A stretch of DNA of 64,000 nt, from NCBI GenBank assembly GCA_902797085.1, contig CADBRM010000084.1:1-64000 (forward strand). The letters are read 5' to 3'. Source of the DNA: an uncultured Methanobacteriaceae archaeon (GTDB lineage Archaea > Methanobacteriota > Methanobacteria > Methanobacteriales > Methanobacteriaceae). Positions within the stretch are counted from its first letter, which is position 1. Each line of letters opens with the position of its first letter. The notes under the pieces are model-generated. The model was not told the DNA's origin and searched no databases. It worked only from the letters and a program-made list of their open reading frames with translations. Shown here piece after piece: positions 55,941 through 64,000 of this stretch. Both the position numbers and the translations under genes were made by a program.

Positions 55941-56873
55941 TTATTTCTTAGACTTGAGTTTTTCGGTTAATCCACTTAATCTTGCATAATTAAATAAATA
56001 TAACTGTATATAACCGGAATATTCACCAAATTTATCCTGTGCAAACTTCATTATTTTTTTATTGCTAGTTTTTTCCCCTTTGAAGTAAAAATATGATGTT
56101 ATTCTGTTTATCCACACATCTACAGGATATGCTTCATGTTTGTTATAACCATACAGTAAAATACAATCGGCTACTTTTGGTCCTACACCCTCAAGAGCAT
56201 TGATTTTATCGAATGCATCCCCGTAAGATAAATTATTTATTGTATTGTGATAATTGAACTCCGACAATATCATTTTAGTTGAATTAAGCATATATGAACT
56301 TCTATACCCAACTCCAAAGCTTTTTAGACCATCTTCAGTATCGGGAATACTTAGAAATATTTCTTCACTAGGAAAAAGATAATAATCCGAATTATTAAAA
56401 GTACATTTTTCTCCATATGCCTGTTTTATATCTGAAACGGATTTTGTCCATCTTTTTATTGAATTGTTAGCCGAACATATTGACGAAATAATACATTCAT
56501 AAGGAAATTGAGCTTTAAATAACCTTAATCCTTTATTGAACTTATAAACATCATTTAATTCTTCATTGCTGTCAAGATAATCATACACTTCCAAGATATC
56601 ATAATCCAAATCAAATATGTAGAATAATTTTTTCCTTATTTCATCAACATCAATGTCAAAATCGGAATAATAGGTTACAACCAGATTATCATTCAACTGT
56701 TTCTGTGATACTTCAACCAGTACGTTGTTCTCCTCAATCTTCAATATCTCATAATAAGAATTATCCCTGTATGTCCATGGAGGCTGACTTGTCTGTCCCG
56801 AATTCATTGTAATGTTTAAGTCAAAGTCTCCGCTATACTCATCATTTTCAATATTAAATTGTCCAGATATCAT
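55941..56873 (-). CDS. 8-oxoguanine DNA glycosylase-like protein (OGG family)
   Basis: Base-excision repair enzyme of about 310 residues. HhH-GPD motif: LEGVGPKVADCILLYGY with the catalytic Lys and AYPVDVWINRI with the catalytic Asp. The N-terminal domain has NSGQTSQPPWTYRDNSYYEI, as in eukaryotic-type OGG1. Two earlier in-frame starts (56921, 56882) exist; ATG 56873 is preferred because TGAT lies 4 bases before it, but this is uncertain. The longest reading would overlap the preceding Ntn hydrolase gene by 17 bases. Confidence 0.82.
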   Translation of the reverse strand: MISGQFNIENDEYSGDFDLNITMNSGQTSQPPWTYRDNSYYEILKIEENNVLVEVSQKQLNDNLVVTYYSDFDIDVDEIRKKLFYIFDLDYDILEVYDYLDSNEELNDVYKFNKGLRLFKAQFPYECIISSICSANNSIKRWTKSVSDIKQAYGEKCTFNNSDYYLFPSEEIFLSIPDTEDGLKSFGVGYRSSYMLNSTKMILSEFNYHNTINNLSYGDAFDKINALEGVGPKVADCILLYGYNKHEAYPVDVWINRITSYFYFKGEKTSNKKIMKFAQDKFGEYSGYIQLYLFNYARLSGLTEKLKSKK

Positions 56874-56904
56874 GATAATCATCTTAAAAAAATAGTTTAG
56901 GAGG

Positions 56905-57828
56905 TCAGAATTTTTCATCATAAGTAATTTCTTTCTTATTAATCCAGTTTATTCCATCCCTGGTTATTAATGCAACATCTATAGGTCCACCTACTCCCTG
57001 AATGTCCCCAATATCCATACTAATGCCATCAGCAAACTGTTGTATCATTGATGTTGTCTTAATTAAAAATACTGCCAAATCAACGGCATCCTGTACTGTT
57101 ATCAAACTCCATTGAATATAATATTCCAGTCCACGCATCTGTGTCCTTAAATTTTCAGCAGTCTTCTTGTTCATTGACTTGATTGCAGGAAGCTTAAACA
57201 ACTTAGAGTCATAACCTAAAATAAGTCTGGAGACCACATCCCCCTGACCTATCCAAGTGCAGCCGAATTCATTATTTTTTCTTTTAAGAATTAAATCCCC
57301 CGGAGAATTTATTTCATATGTTTCGGTAGTTCCATCCGTGTTGTATCCGCTGACCAGTAGGTTGACCGGTTCTATATTCAAATGGCCCTCCTTAATACGT
57401 CCTGATGGTTGTTTTATCTTGAAATCAATGGAATAATCCCTACGATCCAATGACAAAATCTTTTCACCGTTACGTTCAGCTTCCACTTCCAGTTGCTGTG
57501 CAGAAATATCCAACTGTTTTTCCCATGGATAACGCCTATTAATAAACTCCTGTAATTTCTCTGCTATTTCTTCTATTGTAAGACTGTTTAAGTTATTTTC
57601 TTTCTTAAAGTCTTCAATATACTCAGATACATTCTTTCGTATGCCACTGTTATCTGCAAAAAATGCCAAACCTGCTGTAGCAACAATAACCCTATCATTT
57701 AATGAAAAAAGCTTGTTTGCAGAGTTTGTGGATATTCTTGTGAATTGTTTAGGATTTCTCTCGGTTTGTCTACTGTCAGAGGCCATAATAATTGCTTCGG
57801 GAGTAACTATGTTTACTATTAGAGTCAT
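56905..57828 (-). CDS. Proteasome-like Ntn hydrolase
   Basis: Protein of 307 residues with a proteasome beta-type N-terminus: MTLIVNIVTPEAIIMASDSR. If Met is removed, Thr becomes residue 1 and Asp residue 17, the same numbering as in proteasome beta subunits. NKLFSLNDRVIVATAG holds the candidate Lys33 equivalent and the GxxG turn. There is no propeptide. It is about 100 residues longer than proteasome subunits, with inserts around residues 80-150. The C-terminal DGISMDIGDIQGVGGPIDVA is also beta-like. Whether it forms rings is unknown. GGAG precedes the ATG. Neighbours are an OGG-like glycosylase and hisF, with no evident functional link. Confidence 0.75.
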   Translation of the reverse strand: MTLIVNIVTPEAIIMASDSRQTERNPKQFTRISTNSANKLFSLNDRVIVATAGLAFFADNSGIRKNVSEYIEDFKKENNLNSLTIEEIAEKLQEFINRRYPWEKQLDISAQQLEVEAERNGEKILSLDRRDYSIDFKIKQPSGRIKEGHLNIEPVNLLVSGYNTDGTTETYEINSPGDLILKRKNNEFGCTWIGQGDVVSRLILGYDSKLFKLPAIKSMNKKTAENLRTQMRGLEYYIQWSLITVQDAVDLAVFLIKTTSMIQQFADGISMDIGDIQGVGGPIDVALITRDGINWINKKEITYDEKF

Positions 57829-57841
57829 TGCTTTTTCTCCA

Positions 57842-58666
57842 TTATATCCTTGTAGGAATATTTCTTTCTTTCAGGTATTTTTTTACTTCAGGAATAGGAT
57901 ATTCATCAAAGTGGAATATGCTTGCTGCCAGTGCCGCATCTGCTTCCCCACTACTGAATGCTTCATAAATGTGTTCGGGATTTCCTACCCCTCCTGAAGC
58001 TATAACAGGTATGGATACATTACGACTTATTGCTCTTGTAAGGTCCAAATCATAACCTACCTTTGTTCCATCCCTATCCATACTTGTCAATAGTATTTCT
58101 CCGGCACCTCTCTCTTCACATTCTATTGCCCATTTGATTGCATCAATACCTGTGAATTCACGTCCGCCATATATACTACAGTCAAACCAACAGTAACCCC
58201 TGTCCGTTTCCACATAGATATGTTCATCAGATTCATCAGGATTATCCACATATCTTCTTTTTGCATCGATACCAATTACACATGCCTGACTTCCGACATG
58301 TTCTGATGCTCTGTTTATTAGTGACGGATCATGAATTGCTGCAGTGTTTGTTGAACATTTGTCCGCTCCTGCTTTTAACATGTTGACATAATCTTCCACC
58401 TCACGTATTCCTCCACCGACACAAATAGGACAAAATACATTTTCAACAGTTTTCTTAATTACATCGGCCATGGTGGAACGTCTTTCGTGTGAAGCTGTAA
58501 TGTCAAGGAATACTATCTCATCCGCTCCCTGTTCATAGTATTTTGTCGCTAATTCAACAGGATTTCCGGCATAACGTATCTGTTTAAATTCTACTCCCTT
58601 AACCACACGTCCCTCAGGTACTTGTAAATCACAATCTAAACATGGAATTATTCTTTTAGATAACAT
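57842..58666 (-). CDS. hisF: Imidazole glycerol phosphate synthase, cyclase subunit
   Basis: TIM-barrel enzyme of histidine synthesis that forms imidazole glycerol phosphate using ammonia from His[15 protein letters not shown] with [31 protein letters not shown] and [19 protein letters not shown] are family features. The usual CLDV-D-V is CLDCDL here, keeping the first catalytic Asp. The middle loop is longer than in bacteria, about 20 extra residues ([20 protein letters not shown]), as in other methanogens. ATG 58666 is chosen, with GAGTGA upstream, over TTG 58678. No hisH is nearby. Confidence 0.93.
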   Translation of the reverse strand: MLSKRIIPCLDCDLQVPEGRVVKGVEFKQIRYAGNPVELATKYYEQGADEIVFLDITASHERRSTMADVIKKTVENVFCPICVGGGIREVEDYVNMLKAGADKCSTNTAAIHDPSLINRASEHVGSQACVIGIDAKRRYVDNPDESDEHIYVETDRGYCWFDCSIYGGREFTGIDAIKWAIECEERGAGEILLTSMDRDGTKVGYDLDLTRAISRNVSIPVIASGGVGNPEHIYEAFSSGEADAALAASIFHFDEYPIPEVKKYLKERNIPTRI

Positions 58667-58707
58667 ATTTTCACTCAAAAAAATTTAATATGGGAAGGTG
58701 TTGATAT

Positions 58708-59613
58708 TTATTCCTTTAACAATAGGTAAAGAATAGCTTTTTGTGCATGCAATCTGTTTTCTGCCTGATCCCAAATAGCAGACTGAGGAGATGTCATAAC
58801 ATCATCAGTAATTTCTTGTCCCCTGATAGCAGGTAAACAATGCATTACTATCGCATTACTGTTAGCTTCACTTAAAAGTTGAGCATTGATTTGATAATCC
58901 TTAAATACCCTTTGTCTTTCTTCTGCTTCCTCTTCATCACCCATGCTTACCCAAACATCAGTATATAATATATCGGCATTTTCTACTGCCTTATGCACAT
59001 CATGTTCAACAGTTATTACAGAACCCGTTTCCTTTGCCTCTTCCAATGCTAATTTATATATCTCGGCATTTGGTTCATAACCTTCAGGACAGGCTACTGT
59101 CATGTCCATACCGGTATACGCTGCACCCAACAACAAGGAGTTACATACATTGTTTCCATCCCCGACAAAAACAAATTTCTTATTGAAGTCTCCCAGATAT
59201 TCCTTAATAGTTAACAGATCTGCAAATGTTTGACATGGATGTTCCTTGTCTGTTAATCCATTGATAATTGGTATGTCCGCATGTTCAATTAGTTCTGCAA
59301 CAGTATCATGACGCTTAGCACGTATCATTATGCAGTCAAGGAATCTTGACAGTACTCTTGCCGTATCTGAAATTGGTTCTCCCCTACCAATTTGTAAATC
59401 GTTGCTGGATAAATATAATGGTGTACCTCCAAGTTGCTGCATCCCTACCTCAAAACTCACACGAGTACGTGTTGATGATTTTTCAAAAATCATTCCTAAA
59501 TATTTGTCTGTTAACGGTTTATCGTTTATTTCACCAGATTTAAGACGTGAAGCAATATCAAGAATATTCTGGACTTCTTCTTTTGCATCCGTCATTGATA
59601 ATAAATTTTCCAT
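58708..59613 (-). CDS. argF: Ornithine carbamoyltransferase
   Basis: Makes citrulline from ornithine and carbamoyl phosphate in arginine synthesis. SSTRTRVSFEVGM at about residues 46-58 is the carbamoyl-phosphate site, and MHCLPAIRGQEITDDV contains HCLP of the ornithine site. The 301-residue length is normal. AGGGAAG precedes the ATG. It is separated from hisF by 41 bases; the two may share a transcript. Confidence 0.96.
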   Translation of the reverse strand: MENLLSMTDAKEEVQNILDIASRLKSGEINDKPLTDKYLGMIFEKSSTRTRVSFEVGMQQLGGTPLYLSSNDLQIGRGEPISDTARVLSRFLDCIMIRAKRHDTVAELIEHADIPIINGLTDKEHPCQTFADLLTIKEYLGDFNKKFVFVGDGNNVCNSLLLGAAYTGMDMTVACPEGYEPNAEIYKLALEEAKETGSVITVEHDVHKAVENADILYTDVWVSMGDEEEAEERQRVFKDYQINAQLLSEANSNAIVMHCLPAIRGQEITDDVMTSPQSAIWDQAENRLHAQKAILYLLLKE

Positions 59614-59732
59614 GTTATTCTTCCCTAAATATTAATGATAAATTAAATAATAAATAATATATTAGTATGTCATTATTAGTTAAAAAACATTAGGATAATT
59701 AGTAGAAAAAAATGTTTTGAATTGGTTATCTG

Positions 59733-59767
59733 AATAATGCATTCCTATTTATTTTTGATGCATTATT
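59733..59767. promoter_or_regulatory. Long inverted repeat upstream of the bile salt hydrolase gene
   Basis: AATAATGCAT at 59733-59742 and ATGCATTATT at 59758-59767 form a perfect 10-base-pair dyad with a 15-base spacer, 70 bases before the start codon and upstream of a TATA-like stretch near 59800-59808. It could be an operator for the hydrolase gene. A T-run follows, so a terminator reading is also possible, but no plus-strand gene lies upstream. Confidence 0.4.
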
Positions 59768-59836
59768 TTTCAATATCTCTTCACTAAACGAAACTACTTA
59801 TCATAGATATATCATAATTAGTAATAGTGATTTATT

Positions 59837-60808
59837 ATGTGTACTGCAGCAAATTTTTACGCAGATGACCATTATTTTGGTAGAAATTTAGATTTAGAAT
59901 TTAGTTATAATGAAACGGTAGTTATCACACCAAGAAATTATACATTCCCTTTTAGAAAAACAGAAGATATAGAATCACACTACGCAATTATTGGAATGGC
60001 ATTTGTTGTAGAAAACTACCCATTATACTACGATGCAACAAACGAAGCAGGATTAAGCATGGCAGGATTAAATTTTCCGGAAGCAAAATATCCTGAATTT
60101 GTAGAAAACAAGGACAACATTACCCCTTTTGAATTTATACCATGGATTTTAAGTAAAGCAGAAAATGTAAGTCAGGCAAGAGAACTGCTGAAAAATATCA
60201 ATCTGGTAAACATTAACTTTAGTGAACAGTTACCATTATCCCCCTTACACTGGATCATATCCGATAAAACTGAATCAATAGTAGTGGAATGTGTTGAAGA
60301 AGGGTTGATGGTTTATGATAATCCTGTGGGAGTAATGACAAACAGTCCATCATTTGATAAACAATTGTTTAACCTAAATAATTACAGGCATTTATCAGTG
60401 AAAACTCCTGAAAACACTTTCTCAAAAAATGTTGAATTAAAAGCTTACAGTAGAGGTATGGGTGGTATGGGACTACCCGGAGATTTATCATCTGCTTCCC
60501 GTTTTGTCAAAGTGGCATTTACTCGTGAAAACGTTTTACCGGGAAAGAGCGAGTCTGAAAACATAAGCCAATTTTTCCACATTCTTGGCAGTGTCTATCA
60601 ACAGAAAGGTTGCTGTGAAGTAGCACCTGAAGCCTTTGAATACACCATATATTCCTCATGCGTAAATACTGATAAAGGAATATATTATTATAAAACATAC
60701 GAGAACAGTCAAATCAGTGCAGTAAACATGCACAATTATGATCTGGATTCCGAAGAGTTATCAATCCATAAATTAGTTGAAGGTCAACAGATTAATTATC
60801 AAAATTAA
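59837..60808 (+). CDS. Bile salt hydrolase / choloylglycine hydrolase
   Basis: Ntn hydrolase that cleaves glycine or taurine from conjugated bile acids. Cys2, the nucleophile after Met removal, is followed by FGRNLDLEFSYNETVVITPR with Arg16 and Asp19; GLSMAGLNFPEA, GVMTNSPSFDKQLFNLNNY and SSASRFVKVAF are the other active-site segments. Length 323 residues fits. It is very like the Clostridium perfringens type as I recall it, suggesting transfer from gut Firmicutes. AGTGAT lies before the ATG. No signal peptide, so it acts inside the cell. The gene is monocistronic. Confidence 0.95.
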   Translation: MCTAANFYADDHYFGRNLDLEFSYNETVVITPRNYTFPFRKTEDIESHYAIIGMAFVVENYPLYYDATNEAGLSMAGLNFPEAKYPEFVENKDNITPFEFIPWILSKAENVSQARELLKNINLVNINFSEQLPLSPLHWIISDKTESIVVECVEEGLMVYDNPVGVMTNSPSFDKQLFNLNNYRHLSVKTPENTFSKNVELKAYSRGMGGMGLPGDLSSASRFVKVAFTRENVLPGKSESENISQFFHILGSVYQQKGCCEVAPEAFEYTIYSSCVNTDKGIYYYKTYENSQISAVNMHNYDLDSEELSIHKLVEGQQINYQN

Positions 60809-60824
60809 TTAAGACTTTCCTTAA

Positions 60825-60855
60825 TCTTTTTTTAAAAAAAAAAAATATATAAATA
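60825..60855. terminator. Two-way T/A-run between convergent genes
   Basis: A run of T directly followed by a long run of A lies between the convergent hydrolase and reductase genes. Each strand therefore has a T-run behind its gene, fitting archaeal oligo-T termination for both. Confidence 0.4.
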
Positions 60856-60874
60856 TGAAGATTTAACGTTAGAG

Positions 60875-62020
60875 TTAATCTCCAAAATGTTTTTCCACTA
60901 CACTTAATTGTCCCGGAATATCTATTGATTGTGGACAGGACATTAGACATTTTCCACATTTAGTGCAATTGTGTGCCTTCCTGTCTTCATGCAGCTGGAA
61001 CCTGTACTGTATTGACGCATTTTCACTGTTGGATATCTTATCCATGTTATACTCATAGAAGCATTTGGGAATATTAACTCCAAATGGACATGGCATACAA
61101 TAATTACATCCGGTACATGGAATATTTTTCATTTTTTCATATTCCGACTTAACCTTTTCCAGCAGATCATAATCTGCATCATTTAACATTCCATCCTCTG
61201 CTTTTTCAACCAATCGGATATTTTCTTTCACTTGATTAAGATTACTCATACCGCTGAAAACACAACTGACCTCCTTTTTATCCCACAGATAATTGAAAGC
61301 CCATTCTACTGGAGAAAAATCACGTTTTGAAGATTTGAATATGTCCTGTATTGGTTGTGGTTGGTTAACTGCCAGTTGTCCTCCCCTTAACGGTTCCATT
61401 ATCATTGTTCCAATATTTAATTCAGATAACTTTTTTAAACCCTTTAATCCGGGATTTATCTCATTATCAATATAATTTACCTGTGTAAGGACGAATTCCC
61501 ATTTATAATCATTTAATATCTCTTCCAATAATTCATATGATGCATGTGTAGAAAAACCAACATGTTCTATTCTACCATCATCTTTTGCCCTGTCAATAAA
61601 TTCATATAATCCTCCTTCCTTAATATCCCCATAGAATGAGTCTTTAATTGAATGAACAAAGAACAGTTCTATTGAATCCTTCTGTAACTGTTCTAACTGA
61701 TAATCCAATGTTTTATCGAAGTATTCCCAAGAAGTAATGTTCCAAGAGGGCATTTTTGTAGACAGATGCACCTCATCATATTCCTTCAACATCTCTCCCA
61801 AAATTCCTTCACTCACTCCTGGTCTTGCCCTATCCGCCGTATGATATACTAATGCCGTGTCAAACATGTTAATTCCGTTTTCAACAGCATAATCAATCAT
61901 TTTGCGCATTTCCATGACATCAACATCCTCAGGATTTGAACTTCTCAGAGGCAATCTCATTGCTCCAAATCCAAGTATAGAAGATTTTATTCCTGTTTTC
62001 CCTAAAGCCCGATATTTCAT
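60875..62020 (-). CDS. Aldo/keto reductase with C-terminal ferredoxin-like domain
   Basis: Protein of 381 residues. The aldo/keto reductase barrel has MKYRALGKTGIKSSILGFGA, NMFDTALVYHTAD with catalytic Asp and Tyr, and FFVHSIKDS. The C-terminus has two cysteine clusters, CTGCNYCMPCPFGVNIPKC and CTKCGKCLMSCPQSIDIP, for 4Fe-4S centres. Such fusions are common in anaerobes and have no settled substrate. No clear Shine-Dalgarno site precedes the ATG. Confidence 0.92.
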   Translation of the reverse strand: MKYRALGKTGIKSSILGFGAMRLPLRSSNPEDVDVMEMRKMIDYAVENGINMFDTALVYHTADRARPGVSEGILGEMLKEYDEVHLSTKMPSWNITSWEYFDKTLDYQLEQLQKDSIELFFVHSIKDSFYGDIKEGGLYEFIDRAKDDGRIEHVGFSTHASYELLEEILNDYKWEFVLTQVNYIDNEINPGLKGLKKLSELNIGTMIMEPLRGGQLAVNQPQPIQDIFKSSKRDFSPVEWAFNYLWDKKEVSCVFSGMSNLNQVKENIRLVEKAEDGMLNDADYDLLEKVKSEYEKMKNIPCTGCNYCMPCPFGVNIPKCFYEYNMDKISNSENASIQYRFQLHEDRKAHNCTKCGKCLMSCPQSIDIPGQLSVVEKHFGD

Positions 62021-62203
62021 GTATAATAATTTAGTGCTTTTTGTTGAAGTATTTAATTAGAAATAGGTTAAAAGAATTATCAATATCCTGATAAAATCAG
62101 GCAGGAACAATGCATATATATCCTATAAAAAGAGTTTTCATTGGTTTATTTAGAATATACTTATTTAGGGGGTCAAAAAAAGTGATGAGAAGTTGATATA
62201 AAA

Positions 62204-63520
62204 TTATGATCTAACTTCTTCCATGTGTTTTATTTTCTCATCCAGTAGTTTTTCTGTTGCAACATCACTTCTGTGATATACATCTCCTTCGATGTATTTG
62301 ATTGCTTCTTCACATGCTTTTTCTGCTTCTTCTATGGTATCCCTTACTGCAAGCACACCGATTGCTCTTGATGATGTTAATCTTACATCATCATTGTCAT
62401 CCTGGTACACTGCTGCATAGAATACCTGTGCATCCAGTTCTTTTATTTTGTCTTCATCCACTTTTATTATTGTATCGGCAGCTTTAGTGTTTGGATAATT
62501 GTCAGGTACTATATATTTACATACTGAGGCCTTGTTTTCGAATTTTGCATCTTCAAGTTTTCCACATACTATCTGTTTTGATATTTCAGCAAAATCATCA
62601 TCAATCAATGCCAATACGTTCATTGATTCCGGATCCCCGAATCTTGCGTTGTATTCTATCACTTTTGGTCCATCTTTTGTTATCATGAATTGTCCGTAGA
62701 GTATTCCTTTGTATGGTTCTGCCTCTTTTGCTATTGCATCTATTGTTTCCTTCATTATTTCCACTGATGCATCGTATTCATCCTGGGATAAAAATGGTAG
62801 CAGATGGTCGTTATCCGAGTATGATCCCATTCCACCTGTGATTGGTCCTTTGTTGCCTTCGAATGCGTGTGGATGGTCTTGTGCTGCAGGCATTGCAACA
62901 AGGTTTGTTCCGTCAACGAATGCCTGTATTGTGTATTCTTCTCCTACAAGCAGTTCCTCTATTACTACTCCTTCAAATCCACCCATCTTTTGGTCGAAGA
63001 TTTCCTTTACATAACATTTTGCTTCATGGTTATCTGCCAATTGGTCACCTACAATTTTAACACCTTTTCCCCCTGTTAATCCTATAGGTTTTACCACTAC
63101 TGGTTCATCAAATGAGTCGATAAATGCAAATGCTTCATCAAGGTCATAAAATGTACCGTATTTTATTGAACCGGCTATATCATAGTCTTCAAATAACTTT
63201 CTCATGAAGGCCTTATTTGTTTCTATTTGTGCTGCTGCTTTAGTAGGACCTACTGAACATATACCCTCTTTAGCTAATTCATCAACAATTCCTTTTTCCA
63301 AAGGTGCTTCTGGACCAATGAATGCCATTTTAACATTATTATCCTTAGCAAATTTGATTATACATGAAAAGTCGGATTCATCCCCAACATGATATTTTTT
63401 TGAGATTTCTGCCAACCCCGGATTTTTTCTACCCATGTATGTGTACACTTCTGCAGTTTTATCTAATGCTTTGGCTATTGCGTGTTCTCTTGCACCGCTA
63501 CCTACAACTAAAATCTTCAT
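62204..63520 (-). CDS. purD: Phosphoribosylamine-glycine ligase
   Basis: ATP-grasp enzyme of purine synthesis. MKILVVGSGAREHAIAKALD begins the protein; IGPEAPLEKGIVDELA, VVKPIGLTGGKGVKIVG, PAAQDHPHAFEGNKGPITGG and YNARFGDPESMNVL are family motifs. ATG 63520, with AAAGGACGTG upstream, is chosen over the reading from 63541, which adds seven non-homologous residues. Length 438 residues is normal. Confidence 0.95.
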   Translation of the reverse strand: MKILVVGSGAREHAIAKALDKTAEVYTYMGRKNPGLAEISKKYHVGDESDFSCIIKFAKDNNVKMAFIGPEAPLEKGIVDELAKEGICSVGPTKAAAQIETNKAFMRKLFEDYDIAGSIKYGTFYDLDEAFAFIDSFDEPVVVKPIGLTGGKGVKIVGDQLADNHEAKCYVKEIFDQKMGGFEGVVIEELLVGEEYTIQAFVDGTNLVAMPAAQDHPHAFEGNKGPITGGMGSYSDNDHLLPFLSQDEYDASVEIMKETIDAIAKEAEPYKGILYGQFMITKDGPKVIEYNARFGDPESMNVLALIDDDFAEISKQIVCGKLEDAKFENKASVCKYIVPDNYPNTKAADTIIKVDEDKIKELDAQVFYAAVYQDDNDDVRLTSSRAIGVLAVRDTIEEAEKACEEAIKYIEGDVYHRSDVATEKLLDEKIKHMEEVRS

Positions 63521-63564
63521 ATCTACACGTCCTTTATACAAAATGAAAAATTTTTTTATTATAA

Positions 63565-63717
63565 TGTAATATATGTTAAATATTTTATTTACATTTTATT
63601 TTTTTATCAAGTAATACCTTTCCTTCTATTTTAAATACAAAAGTAATACAAAAAATAAGTATTTATATTACATCATATATAATATATTGTAATAACTATT
63701 AAAAATATTGTATTACA
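63565..63717. promoter_or_regulatory. Clustered TGTAATA/TATTACA elements in the purD-GNAT gap
   Basis: GTAATA-type motifs recur at 63565, 63610, 63642 and 63688 and in inverted form (TATTACA) at 63666-63672 and 63711-63717. The pair 63688-63694/63711-63717 is a 7-base-pair dyad with a 16-base spacer about 40 bases before the GNAT start. The base composition makes chance possible, but the clustering suggests an operator region. Confidence 0.3.
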
Positions 63718-63757
63718 TTTAGTAGTTATTAATTGGATATAGTAATATGGTGAAAAG

Positions 63758-64000
63758 ATGAATATTGAAATTATGGAACTAAAACAGGAACATTTATCCA
63801 AATACAACGTTGAAAATTTCCTTTTTCGGATGATAAAAGAAAGTTATGGCTTAGATTATGTACCGGAATATCACTATGATATTAAAAACCTCATTGGGTA
63901 TTACATTCGACCCCTAAAAAATAATTTCTATATATGTATTGATAAAGATAATGATAAAATAATAGGTAGTTCCGGTATACGTGGTTATGACAAAAATTAC
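63758..64000 (+). CDS. GNAT-like acetyltransferase, N-terminal part (cut by window end)
   Basis: The first 81 codons of a gene that runs off the window. MNIEIMELKQEHLSKYNVEN and FLFRMIKESYGLDYVPEYHY, then FYICIDKDNDKIIGSSGIRG, follow the start of the GNAT fold, with the first strands and helix and the GxSGIRG strand; the acetyl-CoA loop is not reached. GGTGA lies before the ATG. Substrate unknown. Confidence 0.6.
   Translation, partial: MNIEIMELKQEHLSKYNVENFLFRMIKESYGLDYVPEYHYDIKNLIGYYIRPLKNNFYICIDKDNDKIIGSSGIRGYDKNY

Noticed and set aside
59638-59836. Considered an intrinsic terminator for the dyad at 59733-59767.
   Set aside because: The upstream gene argF is on the other strand, so nothing on the plus strand would need terminating there; listed as a possible operator instead.
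1-64000. CRISPR arrays, rRNA genes, integrases, restriction-modification or other defence genes.
   Set aside because: None was found: no regularly spaced repeats, no rRNA-like GC-rich blocks and no recognisable defence or phage proteins. The XPD/DinG-like helicase at 51418 stands alone and is best read as a repair enzyme.

Overview
The window looks like a gut methanogen of the order Methanobacteriales, most likely Methanosphaera. The DNA is strongly AT-rich. Shine-Dalgarno sites are mostly of the GGTGAT/GGAGGTGAT type. Genes are archaeal throughout: an aroA'/aroB' pair, PriS/PriL primase, class I CCA enzyme, DUF530 next to metG, a formyltransferase homologue, cobamide methyltransferases and a pseudomurein-binding surface protein. 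A bile salt hydrolase (59837-60808) points to an intestinal host. Genus assignment is inference; no rRNA or tRNA gene was seen.

Layout. (1) 1-13470: housekeeping block with a methyltransferase, archaeal aromatic amino acid entry genes, thpR, ubiX, cbiT, cca, convergent priS-priL, then metG-DUF530-HTH-glycosyl-1-phosphate transferase. (2) 13476-22866: small membrane and envelope genes (two pilin-like proteins, a THUMP-like protein, an MnmC-like methyltransferase, a Nudix-like protein with a long acidic tail, ExoD), a decayed GC-richer fragment, and a three-gene operon (HAD protein EhaR-like, formyltransferase Ftr2-like, PfkB kinase) that resembles the tail of the eha hydrogenase operon. (3) 22909-50413: a cell-surface glycan locus of about 27 kb with two epimerases, UDP-galactopyranose mutase, two flippases, LicD, about thirteen glycosyltransferases and a large multi-pass membrane protein. 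It also holds a V4R-domain regulator and a pseudomurein-binding adhesin. (4) 50457-64000: mixed metabolism and information genes (cbiL, XPD/DinG-like helicase, argD, SpoIIM-like, cyclophilin, OGG-like glycosylase, proteasome-like Ntn hydrolase, hisF, argF, bile salt hydrolase, ferredoxin-fused aldo/keto reductase, purD, partial GNAT).

How the genes work together. The glycan locus reads as a set that makes nucleotide-sugar precursors (epimerases, Glf), builds a lipid-linked oligosaccharide (glycosyltransferases, possibly with the carrier transferase at 12517), flips it and decorates it (LicD). The adhesin in the middle would attach to pseudomurein. CbiT and CbiL belong to corrinoid synthesis, needed for methanol:coenzyme M methyl transfer in this genus.

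Most unusual observations. First, three genes (cca, the adhesin, the SpoIIM-like gene) appear to start at ATT codons behind good Shine-Dalgarno sites; for cca no ATG, GTG or TTG can supply the catalytic GS motif. Second, eha-type accessory genes sit alone without hydrogenase genes. Third, a proteasome-like protein of 307 residues carries Thr2, Asp18 and a candidate Lys39. Fourth, a Nudix-like protein has lost most catalytic glutamates and gained an acidic tail.
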